Assembly (NCBI GenBank): GCA_964454005.1
Contig: CAYVQE010000016.1
Span: 1-64,000, forward strand
Reading direction: 5' to 3'
Origin: CAYVQE01 sp964454005
Lineage (GTDB): Bacteria > Myxococcota > B64-G9
DNA: 64,000 nt
Below the pieces are notes generated by a model that was not told the origin of the DNA, did not search any database, and was given only the letters and a program-made list of their open reading frames with translations. How positions within the stretch are numbered: position 1 is the stretch's first letter; each line of letters begins with the position of its first letter. The translations under genes were made by a program, and so were the position numbers. Positions 1-9,110 of this stretch are shown piece by piece.

Positions 1-12
1 GGAGGGGGGGGT

Positions 13-46
13 GGTTCTTGGTTCTTGGTTCTTGGTTCTTGGTTTT
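13..46. repeat. GGTTCTT heptamer tandem repeat
   Basis: Four perfect copies of the 7-mer GGTTCTT (13-40) followed by a partial copy, lying just beyond the 3' end of the regulator gene. A scrambled copy in the opposite orientation lies at 2134-2166. Confidence 0.8.
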
Positions 47-70
47 GGGGACCGGTGGGGCTTCAGGGCT

Positions 71-904
71 TCAGGGCTTCGGGCCGAGCAGGCCGGCGAT
101 CTGGGACTCCACCGCCGCGGCCGACTCCAGCGGGCGGTAGAGCACCAGGCCGGCGCCGCGGTGGATGGCCTGGATGGCGTCCTCGACGCCGCGCCGGCCG
201 GCCAGGGCCACGAAGCGCACCTGGGGCGCCAGGATCAGCGCCGAGCGCAAGAAGCAGGCCGAGGCGTCGTCGCGCTCGATCACATCCAGATCGCAGAACA
301 GGGCGTCGAGCTGCCGCTGGCGCAGGGCCTCGATCACGGCGCCCAGGCTCTCGGCGCGGTGGGTGCGGTGGCCGAGCTGCTCGATCGCCTCGCGGAGCAA
401 CTCCCGCGAGCTCTCGCTCGGATCGCAGATCCACACCCGGGCCCGCACCGGCACCGACGGCGCGGCGCGCGGGGCGGGTTCGGCGGCCACGGCCTGGCGC
501 TGGTGCCGGCGGGTGAGGGCCTCGTCCACCTTGGTCTGCAGATCGGACAGATCGAAGGGCTTGCACAGGTAGTCGTCGATGCCGATGGCCATGGCCTCTT
601 CGGCCGAATCGCGCGAGGCGTAGGCCGTCACCAGCAGCGTGGCCATGCGCGCATCGGTCGCCTTGGCGCGCCGGATGACGTCCAGCCCGGTGATGCCGGG
701 CAGGTTCTTGTCGGCGATCAGCAGGTCGAACGGTTCGCTCAACAGCAGCTCGATGGCCCGCTCACCGTCGTCGACCAGCACCACGTAGCGGCCGGGCCGG
801 TCCAGCGCTTCGCGCAGCACCGCGCGCACCACCGGCTCGTCGTCGACCGCCAGGATGCGCACCGGCTGATCCAGCCGCTCTCGGTCTGGGGGCTCCACCA
901 CCAC
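71..904 (-). CDS. Two-receiver response regulator
   Basis: About 277 residues made of two CheY-like receiver domains and no DNA-binding output domain. The first has an acidic pocket (LAVDDE), a phospho-acceptor Asp in LLIADKNLPG, and the conserved Thr (LLVTAY) and Lys (CKPF). The second keeps the fold (VWICDP, LFCDLD) but lacks the usual xP-G loop and the KPF lysine, so it is probably degenerate. The reading frame stays open much further upstream, but that part is antisense to the promoter region and the divergent gene. I place the start in a GTG GTG GTG run at 896-904 just after GGAGGCG; the exact GTG is uncertain. Likely a phosphorelay or scaffold regulator with unknown partners. Confidence 0.8.
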   Translation of the reverse strand: MVVEPPDRERLDQPVRILAVDDEPVVRAVLREALDRPGRYVVLVDDGERAIELLLSEPFDLLIADKNLPGITGLDVIRRAKATDARMATLLVTAYASRDSAEEAMAIGIDDYLCKPFDLSDLQTKVDEALTRRHQRQAVAAEPAPRAAPSVPVRARVWICDPSESSRELLREAIEQLGHRTHRAESLGAVIEALRQRQLDALFCDLDVIERDDASACFLRSALILAPQVRFVALAGRRGVEDAIQAIHRGAGLVLYRPLESAAAVESQIAGLLGPKP

Positions 905-957
905 CGCCTCCGCGCACCGCCGAACCCGACCCGGCGCCCGTTCCAACGCACCCTCCG

Positions 958-987
958 AGAGTACCGCCTCGATGGTTGCCGCGGCAA
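958..987 (-). promoter_or_regulatory. Predicted promoter of the two-receiver regulator
   Basis: Minus-strand TTGCCG (987-982), 18-nt spacer, TACTCT (963-958). It would start transcription about 47 nt before the GTG start cluster, which supports the short form of the gene. Confidence 0.5.
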
Positions 988-1082
988 CAGCAACACCGCC
1001 CCATGGGGATGTGCGGCTTGCGTCGAGGGGGACCGATGTGCTTGCATGCACTGTGGGCGGGGCCGGTTCCGGTGAGGTGGCG

Positions 1083-2102
1083 ATGGTGCAGCACGGATCG
1101 AGCAACGACATCCAGCAAACAAGTGAACGGCTGCTGGCCGAGCTGCTCGATCGGGTCGAGCACAGCCAGCGCGAGATGACACCGCTCGATCTCGAGATGG
1201 TGCGCTCCGAGTGCCTGGCGGCCTTGTCGGCCGCCGCCGACGGTGGGCCGACCGCCCTGCTGCTGCCGACGACCGCCGACCGGCTGGAGCTGGCCGAGAT
1301 CAGCCCGCCCGGCCCGGCGGCGTTCAAGCGGCTGCGGGTGGCCACCCGGCCCGACGACAGCCCCAGCCAGCAGGCCGGCGCGGTGGCCGCCTCGGTGCGC
1401 GCCGCCCTGGGCTACGAGCCGGACCAAGACGCCTTCGTCCAGCCCATGCTGGACGGCGAGCGCGTTGCCGCGGTGGTCTGCCAGCTGCCGCCGGCCGACA
1501 CGATCTTCGACGCCGGCCAGAAGGAGGCCCTGAGCCGCCTGACCGCCACCGCCGGCCAGCTGCTGCGCGCCAGCCAGCGCTTCGCCGAGCTACTGCAGCA
1601 CGCCTCGATCGATCCGCTCAGCGGCCTGTACAACCAGCGCTACTTCAGTGCCCGGCTCAGCGCCGAGCTGTCGCGGGCGGCCCGCCACGGCCACCTGCTG
1701 GGCCTGCTGCTGTTCGGCATCGATGGCTTCGACCACCAGGGCCCGGCGGCCAGCCACATGTTGCGGCGGGTGGGCGGCCTGCTGCGCGCCACCGGCAACG
1801 AGCCCGGGGCGCACTTCTCCTTTCGGCGCTCGGACGTGCCGGTGCGCCACAGCGGCCAGGCCTTCGCCGTGCTGCTGCCCGAGACCCCCAAGTGGGGCGT
1901 GCTGACCAAGGCCGAGCGGCTGCGCCAGGCCGTGAGCGAGCTGACGCCCCCGGCCGGCTCGGGCCTGGAGCGGCTGAGCGCCAGCATCGGCGGCGCCGTC
2001 TTCCCGACCGACGGCGCCGACGCCACCGCCCTGCTGGCCGCCGCCGCCGGCGCCATGCAGCACGCCCGCGAAGCCGGCGGCGACCGCGTCGAGCCGGCCT
2101 GA
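1083..2102 (+). CDS. Degenerate GGDEF-domain protein
   Basis: About 339 residues. A GAF-like N-terminal part (roughly 40-165) precedes a diguanylate-cyclase-like domain (175-339) recognised by DPLSGLYNQRYF and by SIGGAVFPTDG near the C-terminus. The catalytic GGDEF loop is replaced by HSGQAF (256-261) and the D-FK-ND-GH segment is eroded, so cyclase activity is unlikely; a sensory or c-di-GMP/GTP-binding role is possible. The frame opens at 972, but the ATG at 1083 has GGTGAGG close upstream and gives a clean N-terminus. It is divergent from the two-receiver regulator, which may be its signalling partner. Confidence 0.78.
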   Translation: MVQHGSSNDIQQTSERLLAELLDRVEHSQREMTPLDLEMVRSECLAALSAAADGGPTALLLPTTADRLELAEISPPGPAAFKRLRVATRPDDSPSQQAGAVAASVRAALGYEPDQDAFVQPMLDGERVAAVVCQLPPADTIFDAGQKEALSRLTATAGQLLRASQRFAELLQHASIDPLSGLYNQRYFSARLSAELSRAARHGHLLGLLLFGIDGFDHQGPAASHMLRRVGGLLRATGNEPGAHFSFRRSDVPVRHSGQAFAVLLPETPKWGVLTKAERLRQAVSELTPPAGSGLERLSASIGGAVFPTDGADATALLAAAAGAMQHAREAGGDRVEPA

Positions 2103-2133
2103 GCCCGACCCGCGCCAGGCAGTCCGCCCCCAA

Positions 2134-2166
2134 CCAAGAAGCAAGAACGAAGAACCAAGAACGAAG
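2134..2166. repeat. AAGAACC-type low-complexity repeat
   Basis: Degenerate run of CCAAGAA/GAAC units, essentially the reverse complement of the GGTTCTT array at 13-46. Together the two runs bracket the regulator/GGDEF pair. Confidence 0.6.
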
Positions 2167-2232
2167 CAGTCGCCCCCCGCCTCAGATCGAGCCCATTTAT
2201 CCACACCCGCCGGACGGCGGTTTCCGGATCTG

Positions 2233-2272
2233 AAAAATAAAAAGGCCCGGCCCCCTGAACGGGACCGGGCCT
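2233..2272 (-). terminator. Rho-independent terminator of the matrixin operon
   Basis: Read on the minus strand, AGGCCCGG - loop - CCGGGCCT (2272-2243) is followed directly by TTTTTATTTTT. It lies 28 nt beyond the stop codon of the matrixin lipoprotein gene. Confidence 0.9.
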
Positions 2273-2300
2273 CGATGTTCTACTTGCGTGTTGTCCGGGC

Positions 2301-5300
2301 TCAGGGGTAGATGAAGGTCACCCCGGTGATGTCCGAGTCGGCCAGCGACACCTTGGACATGTCGCAGTAGTCGACCGCGTAGTACATGGTGGCCTCGTAC
2401 ACGTCCGGGTGATCCAGGCCCACCAGGTGGCCGATCTCGTGCGTGGCCACGCCGTCGAGGTCGAAGTCGTAGTTGCAGGCAGCCCCGTTGCGCACGAAGG
2501 ACACCCCGTCGTTGAACACGATGTCGGCGTCGGTCATGCGGTAGAAGGTCACCCCGTTGGTCTGGGTGGTCTGCCCGCTGTAGACCGGCAGGGTGGCCCC
2601 CAGGGCACCTTCGGGCACTTCGCCGGTGATGTCATCGAAGGTCATGGTGTTGTAGCCGTCCTGGCGGAAGCCGGCGTTGCCGGCGCTGGTGGCGCCGACC
2701 TCGGTGAAGCTGATGCTGGCGGTGGCCACGTTCTGCCACTGGTCGAAGCCGTTGCGCACCGCGTCGCGCGAGTCGTTCTCGGACATGCCGGCGACGCTGT
2801 TGCCGCTGACGAAGCGGAACTCCACCGGCATGTCTTCCGGGAACCACTTGCGGGCCGGATCCAGCAGCTCGAACACGGCCGCGTCGCCCACCTCGGTGGT
2901 CGACGGGCCGGCCACGTTGTCGCCTTCGTCACCCTCGGCCACCTCGTCGTTGGTGTCGACCTGCACGTAGGCGTCGTAGACCCCGTCCGGCGCATCCGGC
3001 AGCACCAGGTCGTAGGGGATGGACTCGCCCACGGCCAGCCCGGCCGGGTTGTCGGTCCAGTCGCCGGCCTGGCCGGTGCCGGGCGCGGTGTCGCGGTCGA
3101 CGTAGAGATCCACGGCGAAGGAGCCGGTCACGTCCACGTTGCCGTCGTTGACCACCTCCCAGTGGTACTGGATGTCGTTGCCCACCAGGGTGGTGGTAAA
3201 ATTCTGCACCGTCAGGTTGAGCGTGCCGCCGGCCAGCTGCACCGGCACCTGGTCGGTCCAGGTGTTGACGCCGTCGCTCAGCTCCAGGTCCAGCAGGTAC
3301 TGGTACTGGTCGGCGCCGGCGGCCACGTCGATGGCGAAGCCGCTGGCCGAATCGGTGCCGCCGGCCGCCACCGTGCCGTAGGAGCGGGTGGCGGTGGTGA
3401 CGGTGATGTCGGCATCGGACGACGACAGGGTGCCGCTGATGTCGGTGGCGTCCTCGGCGCCGCTGTTGCGGATGGTGATGGTCAGCGTGGCGCTGTCGCC
3501 GGCCGAGATCGGATCCGGGTCGGAGCTGTGCGAGTCGTACTCCAGCTCGGTGGCCTCGCAGCCGTTGATGCGCACCATCATGGCCATGCCGTAGAAGGGC
3601 ATCCAGCCCTCGGCCTGGCTGTAGTAGACGGCGTTGTTCCAGGAGCCGGCCTGGCTGTCGCCGTCGTCGGTCAGCATGCCGAACTCCGTGGCCGACAGGT
3701 CGCTCTCCGACTCGATCATGGCGAACACGGTGTTGTCCTGGCGCAGGGTGACGGGCTCGGCAAAGGTGAAGTCCTGCTCGATCAGCCCGTCGCCCGAGAC
3801 CGAGACCCAGGCGCTGGTGGCCAGCAGCTGATCCGGCAGCCCGGCCCGGTAGCTGTAGAGCTTGGCGCGAAAGCGCGACGAGGCCGGCCCGCCGTTGCGG
3901 TAGAGCTGCGCGGTGACCGAGGTCACGCTCAACGCGGTCGAGGGCACCGCGAAGTAGTTGCCGGCCTCCTCGCCGGCCCCCAAGGGCAGGAAGTAGGTCG
4001 GGGTGTCGCTGTCGACGGCCAGGGTGGCGTTCTCGGTGTCGCAGCCGGCGCCCTGGACGTAGAGGCCGAAGGCGTCCTGCCACTCGTTGGGCCCATCGGT
4101 GCTGGTCAGGGCCATGGTGTAGATGCCGTAGCTGCCGGCGGCGGCGCTGACGCCGTAGGCCGGCGAGCCGGTCTCGGCCGCGCCCATGGCGATGGGGCCG
4201 AAGTCGGCCGTGTCGCTGGTCAGCACGATCTCGGGCGCCTCGCAGGACAGCACCCCGGTGACCGCATTGCTGTCGGCGAAGCCGCGGTTGTACAGCCCGG
4301 CGGTCACGTCGCTGCTGCCGCCGGCCGGCACGATGGCCGGCGAAGCGCTGTGGCTGTCCAAAGTCAGCCAGGGGCCCTCGCCGCAGCCGTCGACCCGCAG
4401 CAGCCAGTTGCCACCGGCGTAGCCGTACTGGTCGCCGGCCGACTCGTAGATGAAGCCGCCGTGGTAGGGCACCGCCACCGGCGGGCTGAAAAACGGCAGG
4501 AAGTTGTCGGCCGGATCGCCGTTGATCTCGTCGGAGTCCATCTGCACCGCCACCCAGATGAGCTGGCCCTGGGTGAAGGCCTGCGGCTCGGCCAGGGTGA
4601 AGGTGTGCCAGGCGACCTGCTGCGGATCGGTGTCCGGATCGCAGCCGCCCGCCCGCGAGACCGTCTCGGTGGCGCTGGCGGCCAACTCGGCGCCCGGCAG
4701 GCCCTCGTCGTCGGCGTAGATGTGGACCGAGAAGTCGCCCTCATCGCCGCCGGCACCGCAGGCGAAGTCGTAGAAGGCCGCCTGCACCTCGATTGCGTTG
4801 TACGAGGTGGACTCGACGAAGTAGACGTTGAGCGCCTGGTCGCCCTGGGCCAGGCCGTAGGCCCCGCCCAGCTGATCGTTGTCGATCACCAGCTGAGCGG
4901 CCGGGTCGACCGTGTCGCAGCTCGAGCAGCCCTCGTCGATCACGTCGTTGCAGTTGTTGTCCACGCCGTCGCCGCAGACCTCGGCCGCGCCCGGGTTGAT
5001 GCCGGGCGCCGAGCCCGCGTCGCAGCCGGCCATGGGCTCGTTGCCGCCGTCGCAGCAGTCGTCGCCGCCGCAGGTGCCGTCGCCGTAGCCGTCGCCGTCC
5101 TGATCGCGGATGTCGCCGACGCAGTTGCCGGCCGAGCAATGGTCGTCGACGGTGCAGGCGTCGCCGTCGTTGCAGTCGCCGGCCACCGGGTCGTAGACGC
5201 AGCCCAGATCCGGGTCGCAGTCGTCGCTGGTGCACACGTTGCCGTCGTCGCAGCTGACCGAGGTGCCGGTGCAGACGCCGTCGGAGCAGTGGTCGTTCTC

Positions 5301-7187
5301 GGTGCACAGGCTGCCGTCGTCGCAGCCGGTGCCGTCGTCGACCGGCTGGTTGACGCAGCCCACCCCGTCGATGCAGCTGTCCTCGGTGCACGGGTTGTCG
5401 TCGTCGCAGTCCGGCCCGCCCGGGCCCGGCAGGCACTCGCCGTCCTGGCAATAGTCGCCGGTGGTGCAGTCGTCGCCGTCGTCGCAGGGCGCTTCGTTGA
5501 AGGTGTAGACGCAGCCCTGGTCCGAGTCGCAGCTGTCGTCGGTGCAGGGATCGTTGTCGTCGCAATCGAGCGCACCGCCGCCCTGGCAGCTGCCGCCCGA
5601 GCAGGTGTCGCCCACGGTGCAGGCGTCGCCGTCGTCGCAGGGCAGGCTGTTGTCGACGTACTCGCAGCCGCTCGCCGGATCGCAGTTGTCGGTGGTGCAC
5701 AGCTCGCCGTCGTCGCAATCGAGCGGCGAACCGGCCACGCAGGTGCCGTCATCGCAGATCTCGGCGCCGTTGCACACGTTGTCATCGTCGCAGTCGGCGT
5801 TGTCGATACACGAGTTGCAGGCCGCCTCCTCGGCGTCGGTCAGGCCGTTGCAGTTGTTGTCGACTCCGTCCGAGCACTTGGGATCGCCGTTCGGACCCTC
5901 GAACACGCCCGGGTTGATGTCGAAGGCGCCGTCGTCGCAGTCCTGCCCGCCGCAGGCCTCGTCGATGTAACCGTCGCCGTCGGCGTCCGCCGGCCCGCCG
6001 GCGCAGACGCCGTTGGAGCACACGTCGTCGATGGTGCACGGATCGCCGTCGTCGCACGGATCGGTGTTGTACTCGTAGCTGCAGCCGTTGACCGGGTGAC
6101 ACAGATCGTCGGTGCAGGGGTTGCCGTCGTCGCAGTCGAAGGGGCTGTCGCCGCCGACGCAAACACCGTCCTGGCAGTGGTCGCCCGTGGTGCAGGCGTC
6201 GCCGTCGTCGCAGGCGGCGGTGTTGTTGGCGTGGGTGCAGCCCAGCCCCGGCACGCACTGGTCGTCGGTGCAGACGTTGTTGTCGTCGCAGGTGCGGGCA
6301 TGGCCCGGCTGGCAGGAGCCGCCGGAGCAGGCATCGCCCACGGTGCACACGTCACCGTCGTCGCAGGGGTCGCTGTTGTTCTCGTACTGGCAGCCGGCCG
6401 CCGGGTCGCAGGAGTCGTTGGTGCAGGGGTTGCCGTCGCCGCAGTCGATGGGCCGACCCTCGCAGGCACCCCGGTTGCAGGCGTCGTTTTCGGTGCAGGC
6501 GTTGCCATCGTCGCAGGCGGCCACGTTGTAGGAGTGCACGCAGCCCAACGAGTCGTCGCAGCGGTCCTCGGTGCAGGGGTTGTCGTCGTCGCAGTCGACG
6601 TCCGAGTCGCCCACGCAGACGCCGTTGGAGCAATGGTCGTTGGACGAGCAGGCCTGGCCGTCGTCGCAGGGGGCGTCGTTGGGGGTGTAGACGCAGCCCT
6701 GGGCCGGGTCGCAGGCGTCGTCGGTGCACACGTTGCCATCGTCGCACTCCAGCGCCGTACCGCCCTGGCAGCTGCCCTCGGAGCAGACGTCGCCCAGGGT
6801 GCAGGCGTCGCCGTCGTCGCAGGGGGCCGAGTTGGGGATGTAGACGCAGCCTTCCTCGTCGTCGCAGGAGTCGTTGGTACACGGGTTGCCGTCGTCGCAG
6901 CCCACCGCCGTGCCCGAGCAGACGCCGTTGGAGCAGACGTCGTCCTCGCTGCAGACCTGGCCGTCGTCGCAGGGATCGGTGTTGTTGGTGTGGACGCACG
7001 CGCCGTCGACACAGGCGTCGTCGGTGCACACGTTGCCGTCGTCGCAGTCGGCCGCGCTGGTGCACTCCACCTGGCCGCCGTCGCCGTCGTCGGGCCCGCC
7101 GTCGCTGGGGTTGGTGCCGCCGCCGTTACAGCCGCCCAGCGCCAGCACCAACGCCAGGGTGGAGGCCATCCAGCTCAGGCGTCTCAT
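2301..7187 (-). CDS. Cys-repeat lipoprotein with C-terminal matrixin-like protease
   Basis: 1628 residues. A lipoprotein signal (lipobox LALGGC, Cys20) leads into a long array of CDDGNVCTDDxC-type repeats of about 40 residues, interrupted twice by MopE-like metal-binding segments (for example DADGDGYIDEACGGQDCDDG and CSDGVDNNCNG). A middle region of beta-sandwich type and a CARDB-like segment follow. The last 200 or so residues form a matrixin-like metalloprotease: HEIGHLVGLDH starting at residue 1583 supplies the three zinc His and the Glu, and ATMYY resembles the Met-turn. It starts with ATG overlapping the stop of the upstream gene (ATGA). Probably a surface-anchored or secreted protease whose Cys/Asp repeats form a calcium-binding stalk; substrate unknown. 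Confidence 0.88.
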   Translation of the reverse strand: MRRLSWMASTLALVLALGGCNGGGTNPSDGGPDDGDGGQVECTSAADCDDGNVCTDDACVDGACVHTNNTDPCDDGQVCSEDDVCSNGVCSGTAVGCDDGNPCTNDSCDDEEGCVYIPNSAPCDDGDACTLGDVCSEGSCQGGTALECDDGNVCTDDACDPAQGCVYTPNDAPCDDGQACSSNDHCSNGVCVGDSDVDCDDDNPCTEDRCDDSLGCVHSYNVAACDDGNACTENDACNRGACEGRPIDCGDGNPCTNDSCDPAAGCQYENNSDPCDDGDVCTVGDACSGGSCQPGHARTCDDNNVCTDDQCVPGLGCTHANNTAACDDGDACTTGDHCQDGVCVGGDSPFDCDDGNPCTDDLCHPVNGCSYEYNTDPCDDGDPCTIDDVCSNGVCAGGPADADGDGYIDEACGGQDCDDGAFDINPGVFEGPNGDPKCSDGVDNNCNGLTDAEEAACNSCIDNADCDDDNVCNGAEICDDGTCVAGSPLDCDDGELCTTDNCDPASGCEYVDNSLPCDDGDACTVGDTCSGGSCQGGGALDCDDNDPCTDDSCDSDQGCVYTFNEAPCDDGDDCTTGDYCQDGECLPGPGGPDCDDDNPCTEDSCIDGVGCVNQPVDDGTGCDDGSLCTENDHCSDGVCTGTSVSCDDGNVCTSDDCDPDLGCVYDPVAGDCNDGDACTVDDHCSAGNCVGDIRDQDGDGYGDGTCGGDDCCDGGNEPMAGCDAGSAPGINPGAAEVCGDGVDNNCNDVIDEGCSSCDTVDPAAQLVIDNDQLGGAYGLAQGDQALNVYFVESTSYNAIEVQAAFYDFACGAGGDEGDFSVHIYADDEGLPGAELAASATETVSRAGGCDPDTDPQQVAWHTFTLAEPQAFTQGQLIWVAVQMDSDEINGDPADNFLPFFSPPVAVPYHGGFIYESAGDQYGYAGGNWLLRVDGCGEGPWLTLDSHSASPAIVPAGGSSDVTAGLYNRGFADSNAVTGVLSCEAPEIVLTSDTADFGPIAMGAAETGSPAYGVSAAAGSYGIYTMALTSTDGPNEWQDAFGLYVQGAGCDTENATLAVDSDTPTYFLPLGAGEEAGNYFAVPSTALSVTSVTAQLYRNGGPASSRFRAKLYSYRAGLPDQLLATSAWVSVSGDGLIEQDFTFAEPVTLRQDNTVFAMIESESDLSATEFGMLTDDGDSQAGSWNNAVYYSQAEGWMPFYGMAMMVRINGCEATELEYDSHSSDPDPISAGDSATLTITIRNSGAEDATDISGTLSSSDADITVTTATRSYGTVAAGGTDSASGFAIDVAAGADQYQYLLDLELSDGVNTWTDQVPVQLAGGTLNLTVQNFTTTLVGNDIQYHWEVVNDGNVDVTGSFAVDLYVDRDTAPGTGQAGDWTDNPAGLAVGESIPYDLVLPDAPDGVYDAYVQVDTNDEVAEGDEGDNVAGPSTTEVGDAAVFELLDPARKWFPEDMPVEFRFVSGNSVAGMSENDSRDAVRNGFDQWQNVATASISFTEVGATSAGNAGFRQDGYNTMTFDDITGEVPEGALGATLPVYSGQTTQTNGVTFYRMTDADIVFNDGVSFVRNGAACNYDFDLDGVATHEIGHLVGLDHPDVYEATMYYAVDYCDMSKVSLADSDITGVTFIYP

Positions 7188-7741
7188 CGCCCACCTCCGG
7201 CGATCAGGGCCCGCACCTCGTCCAGGGTGCGCACCCGGCTGTCGTAAAGGTTGGCCTTCTTGGACACCACCCGCACCCCGCGCTCGGGCGCGTCGCGCAG
7301 CAGCATCTCCTCACCGCTCTTGTGATCCACGAAGACCTTGAACTTGCCCTGGTAGAAGCCGATGGTCAGGTAGCCCTCGCCGTCCTGCCGCGGCTCCAAA
7401 AACACCAGCACCCGCTCGCCCGGGGTGAAGTCGGGCGCGCCGGGCAGCTCGGCGTGCACGTCGCCCACGGTGCCGCCGATGGTCTTGACCACCACCGTGC
7501 CCAGCGCCTTTTCGCCCTTGAGCACCTCTTCGGGGCTGATCCAGGCCCGGGTGTAGATCTTGGTCTGATCCGCGTTCCAGCTCGCCTCGACGCGGTTGAC
7601 CTCGCCCACCAGCACCACCGGCGCCATGGGGACCAGGTCCTCGATCTCGAGCTGCAACACCACGGTGGCCGTGGCCGGCAGGCCCAAACACAGGACCAGG
7701 CCGATGGCCAGCAGGCCGGACTTTCTACGACAGCCTCTCAT
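7184..7741 (-). CDS. Secreted protein of unknown function, coupled to the matrixin gene
   Basis: 185 residues starting with a signal peptide (MRGCRRKSGLLAIGLVLCLG...ATA). The mature part is rich in beta strands (VVLVGEVNRVEASW, GERVLVFLEP, KFKVFVDHKSG) and resembles the small secreted proteins encoded beside matrixin-type genes in myxobacteria-like genomes, but I recognise no named family. The ATG at 7741 follows GGAGGAG; the frame continues upstream without a better start. Its TGA overlaps the matrixin gene start, so the two are translated as a coupled pair and may act together, for example as a chaperone or propeptide-like partner (inference). Confidence 0.75.
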   Translation of the reverse strand: MRGCRRKSGLLAIGLVLCLGLPATATVVLQLEIEDLVPMAPVVLVGEVNRVEASWNADQTKIYTRAWISPEEVLKGEKALGTVVVKTIGGTVGDVHAELPGAPDFTPGERVLVFLEPRQDGEGYLTIGFYQGKFKVFVDHKSGEEMLLRDAPERGVRVVSKKANLYDSRVRTLDEVRALIAGGGR

Positions 7742-7790
7742 CTCCACTCCTCCTCGAATTCGCCATGACGGTTGTTCTGTCGTGGCTGCG

Positions 7791-7819
7791 AGTCTAGGGC
7801 TTTCGGACCCGGCCCGCAA
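7791..7819 (-). promoter_or_regulatory. Predicted promoter of the secreted protein-matrixin operon
   Basis: Minus-strand TTGCGG (7819-7814), 17-nt spacer, TAGACT (7796-7791), about 50 nt before the ATG at 7741. Confidence 0.5.
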
Positions 7820-7923
7820 GCCCTGCCCCGGCGTGGGGCAAATCCTAAAATGCTCCATGAATTTCATCCAGTTGCCTCACTGCCCATTCCCCGCGCTCGG
7901 TCCGCGCTGCAGCGACGGACGGA

Positions 7924-9039
7924 TCAGCCGCCGGCTTTCTTCACCTTCTCGGTCCCCCGTTGGGGGACCACGGCCGAGGCGCAGATGCCGACCACCCGCC
8001 GCTCGGCGGCGCACAGGCTCTGCGGTGCCGGCCCCAGCCGACAGGCCGCGCTGAAGCCCTCGCGCAGCCGGCCCTCGGCGGCCAGGCCGATCAGGCCCAG
8101 CACGGCCAGGCCCGCCAGCAGCGCCAGCGCCCGGCCGCGGCCGGCGCGGTCCAACCGGCGGCCGCAGATCCAGCCGGCCAGCAGCAGCGCGGCCGCCGCC
8201 AGCGGCAGCAGCCGCAGCATGCAGGCGGCCAGCGACAGCCCGGCGCCGAACCACTCCGGCCAGGCCGCCGGCTCGCCGGCGGCGATCCACTCGGCCAGCC
8301 GCTCGAGCCCGGCCGCCCGGTGCAGCAGCCAGAAGCCGACGCCCCAGGCGCACAGCCCGCCCCAGGCGGCCAGACCCCAGGCCAGCCCGCGCTCGGCCGC
8401 GGTGTCGCCGGCGGCGAACAGGCCCTGCAGCCAGATCCAGCCGGCCGGCAGGGCCAGCGCCAGCGGCCACAGCCCGCGCACCGCCGGGCCGCCCACGCTG
8501 GCCACCGCCGGCAGCAGCGGATCCAGCAGGCTCCAGGCGGCGGCGCCCAGCCACGCCAGCCCGGCCACCGGCAGCACCCAGCGCGGCCGCTCGGCCGCCG
8601 GAGTCTCGTTGCCGAGCAGCGCCGGCAGGCAGCCGATCCAGATGCCCCCGCTGGCCAGCAGCCCCACCACCCGCAGCCGCTCGGCCGCGAAGCGGGCCAT
8701 GGCCCAGGGCGCGCAGTCGCCCTCCAGCGCCAGCAGGCCCAGGTTGCCGCTGGTCAGCTCGGCCAGCAGCGCGGCCACGCCGGCCGGCAGCAGGCCGACC
8801 AGCAAGGGCCGCAGCGGCCGGCCGGGAAGCTGGCGCACGCAGCACCAGCCGGCCGCCACCGCGGCCAGCGGCCAGACCACCAGCCCGGCGGCCAGCAGGT
8901 AGTCGGGATGGGCCAGCAGGTCCAGGCCCCAATCGGCCTGCAGCCCGGCCAGCAGCACCACCCCGCCGGCACCGGCCAGCTGGCCCAGCACCGCCCGCTG
9001 CAGCGGGCGCGGCTCGGGGACGGGAGGCGGATCGGTCAT
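7924..9039 (-). CDS. Polytopic membrane protein, unknown function
   Basis: About 371 residues with roughly nine or ten hydrophobic segments (for example VVLLAGLQADWGLDLLA, LLAAGLVVWPLAAVAAGW, LALLAGLAVLGLIGLAA) and a short C-terminal tail with two Cys (CRLGPAPQSLCAAE) in a likely exported loop. No conserved family motif is visible. The frame opens at 9090, but that extension would cross the terminator hairpin of the upstream gene, so the ATG at 9039 is preferred; its Shine-Dalgarno is weak. The upstream transcript ends at 9053-9084, so expression may rely on read-through or a promoter inside the neighbouring coding region. Confidence 0.65.
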   Translation of the reverse strand: MTDPPPVPEPRPLQRAVLGQLAGAGGVVLLAGLQADWGLDLLAHPDYLLAAGLVVWPLAAVAAGWCCVRQLPGRPLRPLLVGLLPAGVAALLAELTSGNLGLLALEGDCAPWAMARFAAERLRVVGLLASGGIWIGCLPALLGNETPAAERPRWVLPVAGLAWLGAAAWSLLDPLLPAVASVGGPAVRGLWPLALALPAGWIWLQGLFAAGDTAAERGLAWGLAAWGGLCAWGVGFWLLHRAAGLERLAEWIAAGEPAAWPEWFGAGLSLAACMLRLLPLAAAALLLAGWICGRRLDRAGRGRALALLAGLAVLGLIGLAAEGRLREGFSAACRLGPAPQSLCAAERRVVGICASAVVPQRGTEKVKKAGG

Positions 9040-9052
9040 CGCTGACCCCAGG

Positions 9053-9084
9053 AAAAAGCCGGGGCGCCCGCAGGCGCCCCGGCT
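9053..9084 (-). terminator. Rho-independent terminator after the Cys-repeat propeller lipoprotein
   Basis: Minus-strand AGCCGGGGCGCC - TGCG - GGCGCCCCGGCT, a perfect 12-bp stem with a 4-nt loop, runs into TTTTT. It sits between the stop at 9111 and the next ATG at 9039. Confidence 0.9.
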
Positions 9085-9110
9085 CGTCATTGCAGCGTCC
9101 GGCTAAGGGC

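Noticed and set aside
4900..7100. CRISPR-like periodic DNA
   Set aside because: The roughly 120-nt periodicity with tcgtcgca words is coding for CDDGxxC repeats; no constant repeats with unique spacers.
2409..7247. Uninterrupted 1612-codon plus-strand frame opposite the matrixin gene
   Set aside because: It is the antisense of GC-rich Cys/Asp repeats; it gives endless Val/Ala/Gly with no domain, while the minus frame has a signal peptide, repeats, protease and terminator.
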